From Daphnia carinata (Eukaryota > Arthropoda > Branchiopoda > Diplostraca > Daphniidae): a stretch of DNA of 64,000 nt. The position numbers and the translations under genes are program-made. The stretch covers positions 10,843,768 to 10,907,767 of the forward strand of contig NC_081337.1 of NCBI RefSeq assembly GCF_022539665.2. The letters are read 5' to 3'. The notes beneath the pieces were generated by a model. The model was not told where the DNA came from and ran no database searches. It saw nothing but the letters and a program-made list of their open reading frames with translations. Below are positions 1 to 11,500 of this stretch, one piece after another. Position 1 is the first letter of the stretch, and each line of letters starts with the position of its first letter.

Positions 1-1963
1 TTATCCGAAAAGCGCTCACACAGGGACAGTTGATGGATGAATGAATAAGAAAAAAAAAGCGGGGGGAGGGCGGACCTAAAGAAATAGATGAAAAGGGGAT
101 AAAGAAAAAAAAACTGGCGCAGCAGAGAGAACAAACAAACAAACAAACAAACAAAAAAGTCCGGTAGCATGAACGAGATTCCAACAGCATTCCGCTCTTG
201 TTTTTGAGTCTGTGAAAATCCTTGCCCATCCTGAAAAACTCTTGATATAGAACCGGATGTGTCTGGACAACGTGACCCGTTGATTGTCACAGCGCACCGA
301 GTGAGTTGGAGTATTTGTAGTTGGGGGGGGGGGGGTGGCCTTTGGGCCTTTCTCTCTCGTTTTTTTTTGCAACAGGAAATGGATGATGACATCGGCCGTG
401 CCTGTCTGGAGGATGAGTTAATAGACTAGCGCATTCCATTGCCCCCCGTGACTAGCACAGGGCCAACGGCCACGACCGTATAATAATCATCAACTAGATT
501 TCCTGGGATTGGAGTGGAGAGGGGGGGGGCACAGACAAAACAAAACAAAAAAATAATCAGCGTGAGCTATTTAAAATGGAACTACGGCCCGCCATGTTGG
601 AAACAGACTTGCTCGACGTCATCACTCTATGTTCGACTGGACCCGTTCGTCTCACGTTTCCTTCCCGTCGTCTCCTCTTTTTTTTTTTTTCCTCCTCATC
701 TTGAGATACAGGCTCGTTTTTTTTTTCTTGTTTGGTTGGTTGGTTGGTTGAGTTTCTTGTTTTTAGAAAGGCGAAAAAAAGAAACCCATCTCCGGTTTGG
801 CACCATCCGACCGTACACTGCGGCACGTACCAAATAGAGTCATCGATCCTAACCCAACTCCTCCCCCTATTTCGTCTCTCTTCTTTTTCCTTCGTCTTCG
901 CTCTTTTTCGTTCTTTTTTTTTTTTTTTTTTTATTTCCGTTTGCTTTTCTTTTATAGTTTTGTGAATTTTTTTTTTATTTTCATTGCCACACACGCAACT
1001 CTTTTTTTTTTCCTTCTTCGTACATTCGGGCGGAGATCTAAGTTTTTTTTTTTCTTTTCTTTATTTGGCTCATTCGCTCTTTTTTTTTTGTTTTGCGGAT
1101 TGTTGAACCGCGGCCTTTTTTTTTTTTTTTTTTTTCGCCGTCGTGACTGCGACGGGTTTGGGACTGTTGCCAGGTCACGTGCAGATAGTATGTCCGTCTT
1201 GCCTCCGTGCTCCGACTACCGAATAGTCCCCCCCGCACTCGCAAGTTAAACATTTTTATTTTATTTTATTTTATTTTTTTTAATCTTGAGGAGATGATGA
1301 TCTTGTCTCTAGTTAGACGTGAATCTTTCTACAGTTAAAAAAAAAAGTACGGCGGGATGTAATTTGCTTTTTGCCATGGACCGGATATCCTTTTGCCTCC
1401 CCGCCCCCCTCCAATTTTGTTTTCTTTAAATGGACAAAGCTGAATGACGTTTGATTTGCGTGAATGATCCCTAATGCCTTGAAGGGTATTATTGGGAAAG
1501 CAACGTCGTGAATGACGCACGCTTTTATTTATGATTTTGAAAAAAAAAAAAAGAAATCGAGTATTCTAATCAAGTCAAGGTTTTGCTCGTTTTGCGTGGT
1601 GTGGGAGGATTCAACGCTTTTTGATGACTGGTATTTTTTTTTTCTTTCTCATTTTTTACCTTGACCTGTTGGGTTGCCTGTTGCGGTCTGCGTGAATGGG
1701 TTTTGCGTGAGGGGGGGGAGGGTTGGTGGGAAATTTGATGATGGCGTGTGTGCGGTGTTCGCCTTCTTTGCCGCTCACGTTTTTTTTTTTATTTGGTGCG
1801 TTCACCCTTCGCTTCTCGAAAGCGGGCGATGTGTTCGTGGGAAAGGAGGCGACCGCGTCCTTAATTCTATCCATTTGTTGTTTCTATGGGGTGAAGAGAA
1901 ATAGTACGGCTGGGCCTGTCATTTGATTTCACATTGAATTTTGTTTTTGTCTTTTTCTTTTAG
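1..1963. other. T-rich non-coding region upstream of the PTB coding exons
   Basis: No coding exon could be supported here. The stretch is full of homopolymer T runs on the + strand (for example around 670-700, 915-935, 1115-1135), short G and C runs and a GGTT repeat near 733. Since the first recognisable PTB exon opens in frame with residues that belong to an upstream exon in vertebrate PTBP1, this stretch is probably intron or 5' leader of that gene. I could not find the missing first coding exon; it may lie before the window. Confidence 0.5.
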
Positions 1964-4900
1964 CGTGGTTCTGAGGAACTGGCCATGAGCAACGGCGCTG
2001 TACTCAGCCCTCAATCCAATCACGCCGATAACAACAACGACGCCAAGAAGGTAAAAATAGACGAACCTTTTTCATTTTCTCTTTTAACTGAAAATTCTGG
2101 GAAGCATTTTATTTTTTTTTTAATATAACGGGGAGAAGGGAGAGAGTTGGGGTATTTAACGAGTTTCTTCCCGGATGTTTGAATCCTTTTGACTTTTCTC
2201 CATTAGTTTATCTTACAAAAAAAAAAAAAAAAAAAGAAGAAAGAAGAAGAAAGTCGTGATTGATCTCAATGCCCCAGGCAGTTTGAAAGAACTCTTGAGG
2301 GCCGCTCATTTGAGAACGAGGCGGGGGTGGTTTAAGTTTTTATTATTTCCCCTCCCCCGGTGCCCACCAGGAAATGAGATGATTGTATTCCGTGGGTGAA
2401 ACCAACTGTGAATTAATGTACCTCACGATTTCGTTGTTTTTTTCTTTTCTTTTTTTTTTTTTCTATGCGTTTGTGTCCGCGTCGTGATTGTGGTGATAGG
2501 TGAAACTGGAGCCCAGGAGTCCGGCCAAGCCCTCGCGCGTCGTCCACATCCGCAACATCCCCAACGATGTGACGGAGGCTGAGATCGTCCACCTGGGCAT
2601 TCCGTTTGGACGCGTCACCAACGTTCTCGTCCTCAAGGGCAAGAATCAGGTGCGTACGTGTTTTGTTTGTTTTTTTTTTCTTTCTTTTATTTCACTTGTC
2701 TGGAAGATGCTCTCGAGGCCATCTGTTGCTGCTTGCTTGGACCACCCACCGTCATCATCATTCATTCCGCTTCTTTGTTTATTTGTTTTGTTTTGTTTTT
2801 TTCTTGTGCATCCAAATCAGAAACTAAAAAGATTCATTTGATTATGTTTTCATAGGCGTTCTTGGAGATGGCGGACGAAGGTGCTGCCATTTCGATGGTC
2901 AACTACTTCAGCAACGGCACGTCGGCCCAGCTGCGTGGCCGTAACGTCTTCGTCCAGTACTCTAACCATACCCAACTCAAGACGGACCAGTCCCACTCTA
3001 ACGCTGTACGTCTCGTCTTTCATTCTTTCTTTCTTTCTTGTTGCACTTGTAAATTGACTTTTAATGAATTTTTTTTTTTTTCCCGCATGGCCCACTTGAC
3101 TGGCGCGTGTAGAGTGCTGCTGCTCAAGCTGCTCTGCAAGCTGCTCAAGCCCTTGCCGGCCAGACGGAGACTCAAGGCGGACCCAACACCGTCCTCCGCG
3201 TCATCGTCGAGCACATGGTCTATCCCGTTACCCTAGATGTCCTCTTTCAGGTATTGCAACTAGTTTTTAATTTAATTTTTTTTTTTTTTTTTTATTTGCA
3301 TTCGGTATTTCGGTAATTAATGATTATTTATTTCTCTTTTTTTTTTTTTAATGAATCCATCAGATCTTTTCCAAAGTCGGCCGGGTGCTGAAGATCGTCA
3401 CTTTCACCAAGAACAGTACGTCCTTTTTTTTTTTTCCATTTTTTTTTTCCTCATCTGTGGGCAGATGTTGTGCCCAAGTTTGGGAAACGAAAGGGATTAG
3501 CTCAGGAGCTTCAATTATTAATGGGGTCTGGATTTGAGAAACACAAAGTTGGAGGGGGGGGGGGGCAAAACACACAGGCTCGGTACTCGCTCATTTACGT
3601 TTTAAAGACGGCTGTTTTCGTCGGTCGTTTGTTGTTGTTATTCAGTTTTTTTGTTTGTTTTTTTAAAGTTTGGAAGACGATGGACGTGCCATCGTCCCCT
3701 TTTTAATTTTCTTCACTGGGTACGATGTTGTTTACGTGATTCGTCGTCGTGTTTGGTTCGGGTGGCGTGTCTTTTTCTGTCTTGTGGATGAGTTCCCTTT
3801 TTCGTTGTGTTTACACTAGCGGGCAATGTTGGGGGGGGGATAGGGCTTTTTGGAACATGGTTTATTTACGCGATGGCACAGATGCTCTCTTATGACTATC
3901 GCTCCCCTTTTTTTTTTTTTTTTTTTGTGGCCTCTTTGAGTCTTTCAACTGGTGTGGGTGGGTGGTGGGGGGAGGGTAGGGAAAGTGTTCCAGATGTCCG
4001 ATGGACGAGATGCCAAAACAAAACGGGACCGGAACCTCTTCTTCTGGCCGTCTCTGCTTCTCGTCTTCTTCGTCGGCTTTCGGAGGGGGGGGGAACGTGT
4101 GACTCATGGTGCCCTCTTGAGCTAAATTTAGTTTTTTGTTTCATGACACCACTCTGTTTTTGGGGTTTATCGCTTTTCCTTTCGTTTGTTCGCTCCGTTT
4201 TTCTTCTTTTCAAGAAGAAGAAGAAGAAGAAGAAAAAAAAAATGAGAACATGGAATTGTAAAAGAATGCGAAAATTGAATTGATGCGTTTTGTTGTTATA
4301 CAGATACATTCCAGGCCCTGATCCAATATCCGGATGTTGTTACTGCACAAGCGGCTAAACTGGTACGTTTTGTTTTTAAAATAAAAAAAAAAAGAATAAC
4401 GCGCTATTTGGCAATGCGAGTTCAATTGTGATGTTTCTCGAGATAGACGCTGGACGGACAGAACATTTACAACTCTTGCTGCACGCTGCGCATCGAATAC
4501 TCTAAATTGAGCAGCCTCAACGTCAAGTACAACAACGACAAGAGCCGTGATTACACTAATCCGACGCTGCCTACCGGCGATCACAATCTAGACGCTTTCG
4601 CCATGACAGGTAATTTAACGATCTCGTTTAATCTTTCATTTCTAAATGGCTCTTGCGCCACACGCACACACACACACATACTGACCAAACGCCCATCTTC
4701 TTAAATACCCTTTTGCTAATTTTTTTTTTTTTCGTGAATCTTCCTTAATCGATCTTTCTCTTTAAAGAAAAAAAAATCGATTTTCAAAATTTTTTTTAAA
4801 GGGAATTTTCTTTTCTCAATTAGAATTCGGTTCTCGTTTTCAATAGCGTGACGTTCCATCACTTCAACGCTTTTAACTGTCTTTAAGTTTATTGTTTTTT

Positions 4901-5551
4901 AAATGTCTTTTTAACTATTCGCAGTGTTGGGCTTTTTAAAATTTCTCTCAATATTAATATTAATTTTACTATTAACGTTCAACTAAAAAGAAGGGAGCAC
5001 AACAAACATTGTCCAAACTGTGGCATTGAATTCGGAATTTTTTTTTTTTTTTTTGAACTTTCATTTTAAAAAAGAAAGAAAAAATTATGTAATAACTGGC
5101 AACGCACTCCAGCGCTCATCTTATAATTTTGTATGTGTGTGGTTGGTTTCGTTTATAACTCATTGATCAAGAAAGAGGGATGTCGGTTCTAATTGGGGGT
5201 TTTGGTTGTCAAGACGATTTTCATTTAATTCTTGAGGGGGAGGGAGAGATCGTAGAACATTGCTTCCTCATTTTCCAATATGATTTTGTTATTATTATTA
5301 TTATTATTATTGTTATTTGTGATGTGTTAGACTAGTAGTGGCTAGTGTGTACTTGTTATTTGCTGTGGTCTTGCAACCCGGCCCACATGTTGTATGTGGA
5401 TTTTACTTAGATTATGAATGTGCGTGGTCGCTGTTAGGTGGCGCCGGAGTGCTGGCCTCCCCTTTCCAAGCCATGCATGGCCTCGCATCGCCCTTAACCG
5501 CAGCTTACGGCTCTGCATCGGTCGGAGGTAGGCATCCAACCATCCATCCCC

Positions 5552-5582
<31 letters not shown>

Positions 5583-6204
5583 AAAAAAAAAAAGAACACT
5601 CCACCCACCCACCCACCCCCCCTCCATATTATCTTTACGAAATTTCGGCTTTCATTCTTGTATCTATTCCCCAAATTGAATCACGCAATTCCATTGGTTC
5701 TTTTTCTCTTCTCAATGTAAATCGGCTAGCAAAAAAAAAAAAAAGAAAGAAAAAGATGCAACATACCTTCTCGTTTTCTCTCTTCAGCTTCTGCCTCATT
5801 TTTATTTGAACACTAAAAAACCAACAGCTAAAATGGAACAGCGCGTTTTGAATGTTCTCATTCTGTTTTTGACGTGTTTGGTTTGGGGAACCAGTTTCTT
5901 TTTTTTTCCTCGCCTTCTGCTTCACTGTCGTAATCATCACATTCACCTCCCAATTTTAATTTCATAAAGCAATGTTTTAAATTTTTTTTTTTTTCTGTCA
6001 TGATCGGAATCAAAAATTATAAAATTAAAATTAATATTAATTTTTTTTATCCATTTTTTTTTTCGTGTGCTTCACAATAGGTGGCGGAGCTGACTTCATC
6101 TTACCAAGTACGTAGTTAAAAACCTCTATTATTTTTTTTATTTTTCTTTATCTGATGTTGATCGATTAGACAAAAAGAAACGTGGTACTAAACTCGCCTT
6201 CCTT

Positions 6205-6241
<37 letters not shown>

Positions 6242-7088
6242 GGTGGTTTTAGCTTGCCAGGTGGCTCGGCTTCTGCAGCTTTGGGACCGGCTGCCCTACG
6301 CCTCTCGGGCCAGCCCTGTTCTTCTGGAGCCGTCCTACTCGTCTCGAATCTCAACGAGGAGGTATATTTTTCTTTTCTCTTGATGTTGTTGTTGTTGGGA
6401 TTTGTTCTCACTCTGTTTAGTTGTCGAACGGTGGTCCCTTCTAAACACCTTTGTTTTTATTACTTCGTCGATTTGTTTTTCGTTCGTTTTTCATTCTGTT
6501 CACGTGTCGGTTTCACTTTTAAAAACATTTCTTTTGATTTTCATTTGGCAATCGGCACTCCCGACTTTAATGGGGGAGGGTTCATTGACAAACGTAGTTT
6601 TTTTTTTTAAATTAATTTAACTCTTTTTTTTTTCTAATTAACTTTCCCAAGTATTCGAATCCTTCAACTTGCAAAGGATAAGAATAACCTTTTTGTTTCG
6701 TCATTTTATTTTTTTTTTTTAACTTTTCCCATTTATTTATTTTGTGCTTTTTTATTTTATTTTTTTTTTCTCTGCTCTCTGTGGTATATTCGTAAACACT
6801 ACACACACAAAACAAAAACAAAAACAAAAAAAAAACACATTCTACTCTTCACACTACCTCTTGCGCTGGTCCGCTCTGATGCTGTCGCTGCCGCTGTTGC
6901 TGTTCTCGTCCCGCCTGTTGCCGCTGCCCACGTCATATTCAATTTCATTTTTTTTTTTTACCATCTATTTAAATCTAAAACCCAAAAATTCTAATCTTGA
7001 ATTTTTTTTTCTATTCATTAATCACTACACCACCTATTGTCCTTAATTTTTTAAATTTATTTTATTTTCTTTCCTTTCTATGGGAAAA

Positions 7089-7135
<47 letters not shown>

Positions 7136-8518
7136 CACAAACCCTCTTCAAATTCATATATAATCCCGTCAATATTCTCCAACACTCGCAGATGGTCACG
7201 CCTGATGCTCTCTTCACTCTCTTCGGTATGTCTACCAGTTTCTTATTCAGATAATTTTTTTTTTTTTTTTTCATTCTCCGTTTGACATTGTTCTCATTTT
7301 TTTCTAAATTTCTACTTTAATTTATGTTTTGTGTTTGTTGAATTTCTTTCTCTCGCGCGCGCACCGTCACTTTTATTTATTTTTTTTTTTAAATTATTAT
7401 TTCAATTGAGCTTTTTGGATAAGAAAATATCTGGTTGCCAGACAAGATCGGAGAGAGAGAGACGAGAAATGACGAAACGCTGTCGAATAGTTCGAGACTC
7501 ATTGCGTGTTCATTTTCCTTCTCGTTCTTTGCAGGTGTTTATGGCGATGTCCACCGGGTGAAGATCCTGTTCAACAAGAAAGATACAGCACTCATTCAAA
7601 TGGCAGAGCCGCATCAAGCCCAACTTGGTAATTAGTCGTCTGGTGTTGTTTGGCGCCATCTTGACGAAACTTCTGAATTCATTTTATTTATTCATTCCAT
7701 TGTATTAAAAATTTATTTTATTTTTTTTATTTTTTTTTTCGCTTCAGCTATGACTCACCTGGACAAGCTGAAACTCTATGGCAAACAGTTGCGAGCCATG
7801 CCCTCTAAGCACCAGGGCGTTCAGATGCCCAAAGAAGGCCAACCGGATGCCGGTCTGACCAAGGACTTTATCAACTCGTCTCTACATCGTTTCAAGAAAC
7901 CCGGCAGCAAAAATTATCAGAATATCTACCCTCCTTCGTCCACTCTTCACCTGTCGAATATTCCGTAAGATTTCTTGTTATATCTTTCATAGCAATTGCC
8001 TTTTTAACACTGGACCTCCATTTATTTTTTTTTTATTTTTTCCTCCAAACATTCCCCGTTACAGGCCGAATGTCACTGAAGAGGAGATCAAAAACGCCTT
8101 TACCGCGGCTAACTTTGCCCCACAGGCCTTTAAATTCTTCCCGTAAGTGTTCCATGCCCTGATGTTTACAAAAGACTTTTATTATTATTATTTTTTTTTT
8201 TTTTTTACTGATTTATTTCATTGTTTTCCCGGTGAGTCAGGAAGGACCGGAAGATGGCGTTGATTCAACTCGGTAGTGTCGAGGAAGCCGTGGCTGCTCT
8301 CATTGTAAGTCTAATTCCAGTTTTCTTGTTTTCTTTTTTCCTTCCCTGCTAAGACAAAAATGCGTGCACGTCAGCAGTTGTTTACCCAATTCGTTCGTCC
8401 TAACTCACTTTCTTTTTTTTTTTCTCTTTTTTTCTGTGTTCCGAAATAGAAAATGCACAACTATCAGCTCAGCGACTCGAGCCACTTGCGAGTCTCCTTC
8501 TCCAAGTCGACCATTTAA
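1964..8518 (+). CDS. heph: Polypyrimidine tract-binding protein (PTBP1 / hephaestus), sixteen exons
   Basis: Nuclear RNA-binding protein that binds CU-rich RNA and controls splicing, polyadenylation and mRNA stability. Exons: 1964-2050, 2500-2649, 2856-3005, 3113-3250, 3364-3415, 4304-4362, 4447-4609, 5438-5527, 6081-6107, 6243-6361, 7192-7225, 7535-7627, 7748-7964, 8065-8142, 8241-8304, 8450-8518. From the ATG at 1985 they give 522 aa, close to human PTBP1 (about 530-560). Four RRMs are visible: about residues 36-110 ([11 protein letters not shown]), 148-225 ([18 protein letters not shown], with DGQNIYN), 327-400 ([11 protein letters not shown]) and 444-522 (STLHLSNIP to the C-terminus). The frame stays open from 1964 to the ATG as RGSEELA, matching the GTKRGSDEL region of PTBP1, so the true start is probably in an earlier exon. 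The linker between RRM2 and RRM3 is encoded by three exons (90, 27 and 119 nt), the usual alternatively spliced region. Identity is very sure; the N-terminus is open. Confidence 0.95.
5289..5311 (+). repeat. ATT trinucleotide microsatellite in a PTB intron
   Basis: About seven tandem ATT units in the intron between exons 4447-4609 and 5438-5527. Confidence 0.8.
5548..5593 (+). repeat. C25 followed directly by A21 homopolymers in a PTB intron
   Basis: Twenty-five C followed by twenty-one A lie 20 bases downstream of the 5527 exon end. On the - strand the G run could form a G-quadruplex, and on the transcript the C run could bind poly(C)-binding proteins. Homopolymer lengths may be inaccurate. 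Confidence 0.9.
6211..6236 (+). repeat. (CT)13 tract forming the polypyrimidine tract of a PTB exon
   Basis: Thirteen CT dinucleotides end six bases before the AG acceptor (6241-6242) of the linker exon 6243-6361. CUCUCU is a classic high-affinity PTB motif, so this acceptor may be under feedback control by the gene's own product. Confidence 0.85.
7092..7130 (+). repeat. Run of 39 T in the intron before the 34-nt exon
   Basis: An uninterrupted poly-T stretch lies about 60 bases upstream of the acceptor at 7191. It could act as a U-rich protein-binding site. Exact length may be affected by sequencing slippage. Confidence 0.9.
7192..7225 (+). promoter_or_regulatory. heph: 34-nt PTB exon, candidate autoregulated cassette
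   Basis: This exon is 34 nt, not a multiple of three, and encodes [10 protein letters not shown] at the start of RRM3. In vertebrate PTBP1 the equivalent exon (exon 11, VTPQSLFILFG) is also 34 nt; PTB represses it, and skipping shifts the frame and sends the mRNA to nonsense-mediated decay. The flanking introns here carry a run of 39 T (7092-7130), and the upstream exon's acceptor follows a CT repeat (6211-6236). Exon size and reading are seen directly; the regulation is inferred from the vertebrate case. Confidence 0.6.
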
Positions 8519-11500
8519 AAAAAACAATAATAACACACACAAAAAACAAAACAAAAACAAAAAACAACAAAAGCACACGTACACATAAAATGTCCCGAGA
8601 AAATCGAACAAACAAAACAAAAACACGTGCATCTGGATTCGAAAAACAAAAACCATCCTTTCGATAAAATAATTATTGGATTTTTTTTTTTTTTTTTTTT
8701 GATTTTTATTTTATTTTTTGCGTGTTTGTGTCCCGTCGAGATGAGAAGTGTTCAAAATGCGCACCTGCCGGAAGTCTCTAGCGCGTTGCACAAGTCCCCC
8801 GCCCTCCCCCTCTCCCTCCCCTCTTTACCTTATCACCGCCCTCTTACACTTAGAACCATCAACAACACGTTGGGAAAACATTTTCAACTGCTAGAATTTA
8901 GCTCTTCTCCGCGTTTTTTTTGCTTCTTCCTCTTCTTCTTCTTCTTCTTCCGAAGATGGATGATGAAATGTTTTGACTTGGCAACGAGGCAAAATGATTG
9001 TTCTTCACCGATCTACCGTTTGCTGCTTTGAGGCTGAGCCTCTATCGCACAAAAACAAACAAACAACAAAGAAAACTACAACCACAAACTCTTTTTTTTT
9101 CTGTCCTTGTTTTTTGTTCTCCTTTTTTTTGTTTTGGTTCCATTTCGATGTCACCGCAATCGCCTCTCCTGTCCACTCGTGTGCACCCCGTAACACCTTT
9201 CGTGTGTGTGTGTGTGTGTGTGATGTCTGTTTATTGGGGGCTCAAGAGGAGGAGAAAATGTTTGTCTTCAATTGTTTGGAACTCCCAAAAAATGTATTTT
9301 TTTTTGTCCTCCTTTCACTTCCGACATACTCGACAAGTAAAAACGAACAAATCACAGAAGCAAAAAAAAAAAAACAAAAAAAAAAAAAAAAACTGTGGAC
9401 TAACCCTATACACACCCACCACCATTACACCTGACTCGCCCATCATTTCGCTACCGTTGGTAATCATTTTTTTTTTAATTTTTATTATTATTTTTATTTG
9501 TTGTGCGAGATGATCGACTGTTCTTGGGCACATCTGATGTAGAATTAGATCATTGATTGCGGCAGCCCAAAAATGTGGTGAAAAGACAGACCTCTAAAAC
9601 AACACTCCTATCTACCCCTCATTTATAACTACCCCTCCCTCCCCCGTCCCTAGAAACAAAAACATGAAGAAAAAAAAAAAAAAAAAAAGAATAAGGGAAT
9701 TTAAGATCTATTTTTGCAAGTGAAATTGTACATCTCTTGTTTTATGCGCCTCTTTTTTTTTTGAATTATTATTATTCACTTTTTTTTTCCTATTTGGCCC
9801 CATATAAAAATTGCTGAGAAGAGGATAGTTAATTTCATTTGGGTTTTTGGGTAGGGAGGAGATTTCAAAAAAAAAAAAAAGTGTTGGGCTTTCTTTTGTT
9901 GCACACAAGAATGGAAGCGGGAATTATAAATTTTTTTTCTTTCTATTTGTTCGAAACACCATATCGTTTTGAAAGTGTGCGCGTGTGTGTGTGTGTGGCT
10001 TCATTTTTCCCCTCTCACTATCTTTCAAATATTTTTCTTTCTTTTCTTTTCGTTTTTCTTTTGTATTTTCTGATCGACCTTTGGAAAAAGCACCCTACAA
10101 AAACAAACATTTTTCTCGTCTCTTTTTCCTCTTTGTCTCCAACTTATTTTCCCAATCCTCTTTCTATATATCAAACATTTCCCTCACTTTTGCTTGCGAA
10201 TTAGCTTAATGTGTGTTGGGGGTTGTCTTGTATGTGTTCTGATTTTTTTTTCTATCTATTACATCTTCTTCTTCTCGCTATCTTCTTCTCTTGATTTTTT
10301 TTTATTTAAAATTTATTTATTTATTTTTTTTAAACATTTAATTTCACTTTGATTTTTCAGGGGGAGGGCTTTCACCGTACTAGGTGTGTCTTCACTTCGA
10401 TCTTATCTGGTTCAGTTCTTCTCCACACCTTCACACCAATTTTTTTTTTTTTTTTCTTTTTTTCTTTTTTTTTTGTTTAATTTCGGTTTTCGTTATTGAG
10501 AGGGGGGGGGGACAGAGACGGAAGGCCTTCAGTCCTCGGACCATTCCATCGTTGCGCTCTTTGCTTTTTTATTGAATTGGCTAGTACCCTGAAATGTTCT
10601 TGGGACAGCACACACACCCACAAGACAAACGCATTTGTTTTTAAATGCTTTCCTAACGCATTAGGGGAAAAAAAAAACATTATCACGAACAAAGCAAAAC
10701 AAAAAAAAAATTATTCGAAAGGAAATGTTTGTTTTTCTTTCTCGTTGGAAGAATCTCATCGGAATTTCATTTGCGTGCAAAAAAAAATGATCGAAAATGC
10801 CGAAAATAGACGCGTTTATGTGCAGATTTGCCGGGCATAATTTTTGTCATTAATCGAAGTATTTTTTTATTTTCCTACCCAAATTGAACTCGTGTATCAC
10901 ATTTATTATTCGCGAAAAAAAAGGGAAATTTGTTAAACAATTTAATTGAAGAAAAAAAAAAGGAGTCTCGACGCTGTTGTGCTTTCACGTCGTTCAAGTA
11001 TTAGAGCGGGTAGGGGTGTGTGCTGTGTAATTCGATGCGTTTTTATTAAACCCCCGCCCTTCCACGCCGCACCTTCATCCTCATCCAGTTTATATTTCTA
11101 CGATTTCTATTTGACGATCGATTTCCTCCATATCCTGCTACTATTATCAAAGCGTACAAGTATTGTTTTTGTTTGTTTTGTTTTTTTTCTGGAAGGTTGG
11201 CAGTGGAGTTTGCTCCGGTATATAGTGCACGTTTTGATGCCGTCTTTAAATTGACATGGCGCAGGCTTAAACAAAAAAAAAAAAAAGATTCTTGGGACAC
11301 TTTGATTTTTCTCACTCCATCATTTTTAACTTAAATTATATTTGGCTTTTTTTTTTCTTTGCTTAAGCTCCCTCTATGTTTTTTTTTTTCGATACTCCAC
11401 ATCGGTCAACCACCTCTTCTTCGATAACCCCATCTCTTGATTGTATTCTGGTTCAACCCTCGTTTTTTTTTTTTTTTTTTTTTTTTGGAAAACAAAATTT

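Noticed and set aside
797-1249. Phe-rich open frame
   Set aside because: Made almost only of translated poly-T runs; no protein-like composition.
10361-10383. Exon-like piece between a CAG acceptor and a GTGTGT donor
   Set aside because: Only 23 bases, lies past the PTB stop codon and has no partner exon; probably chance.
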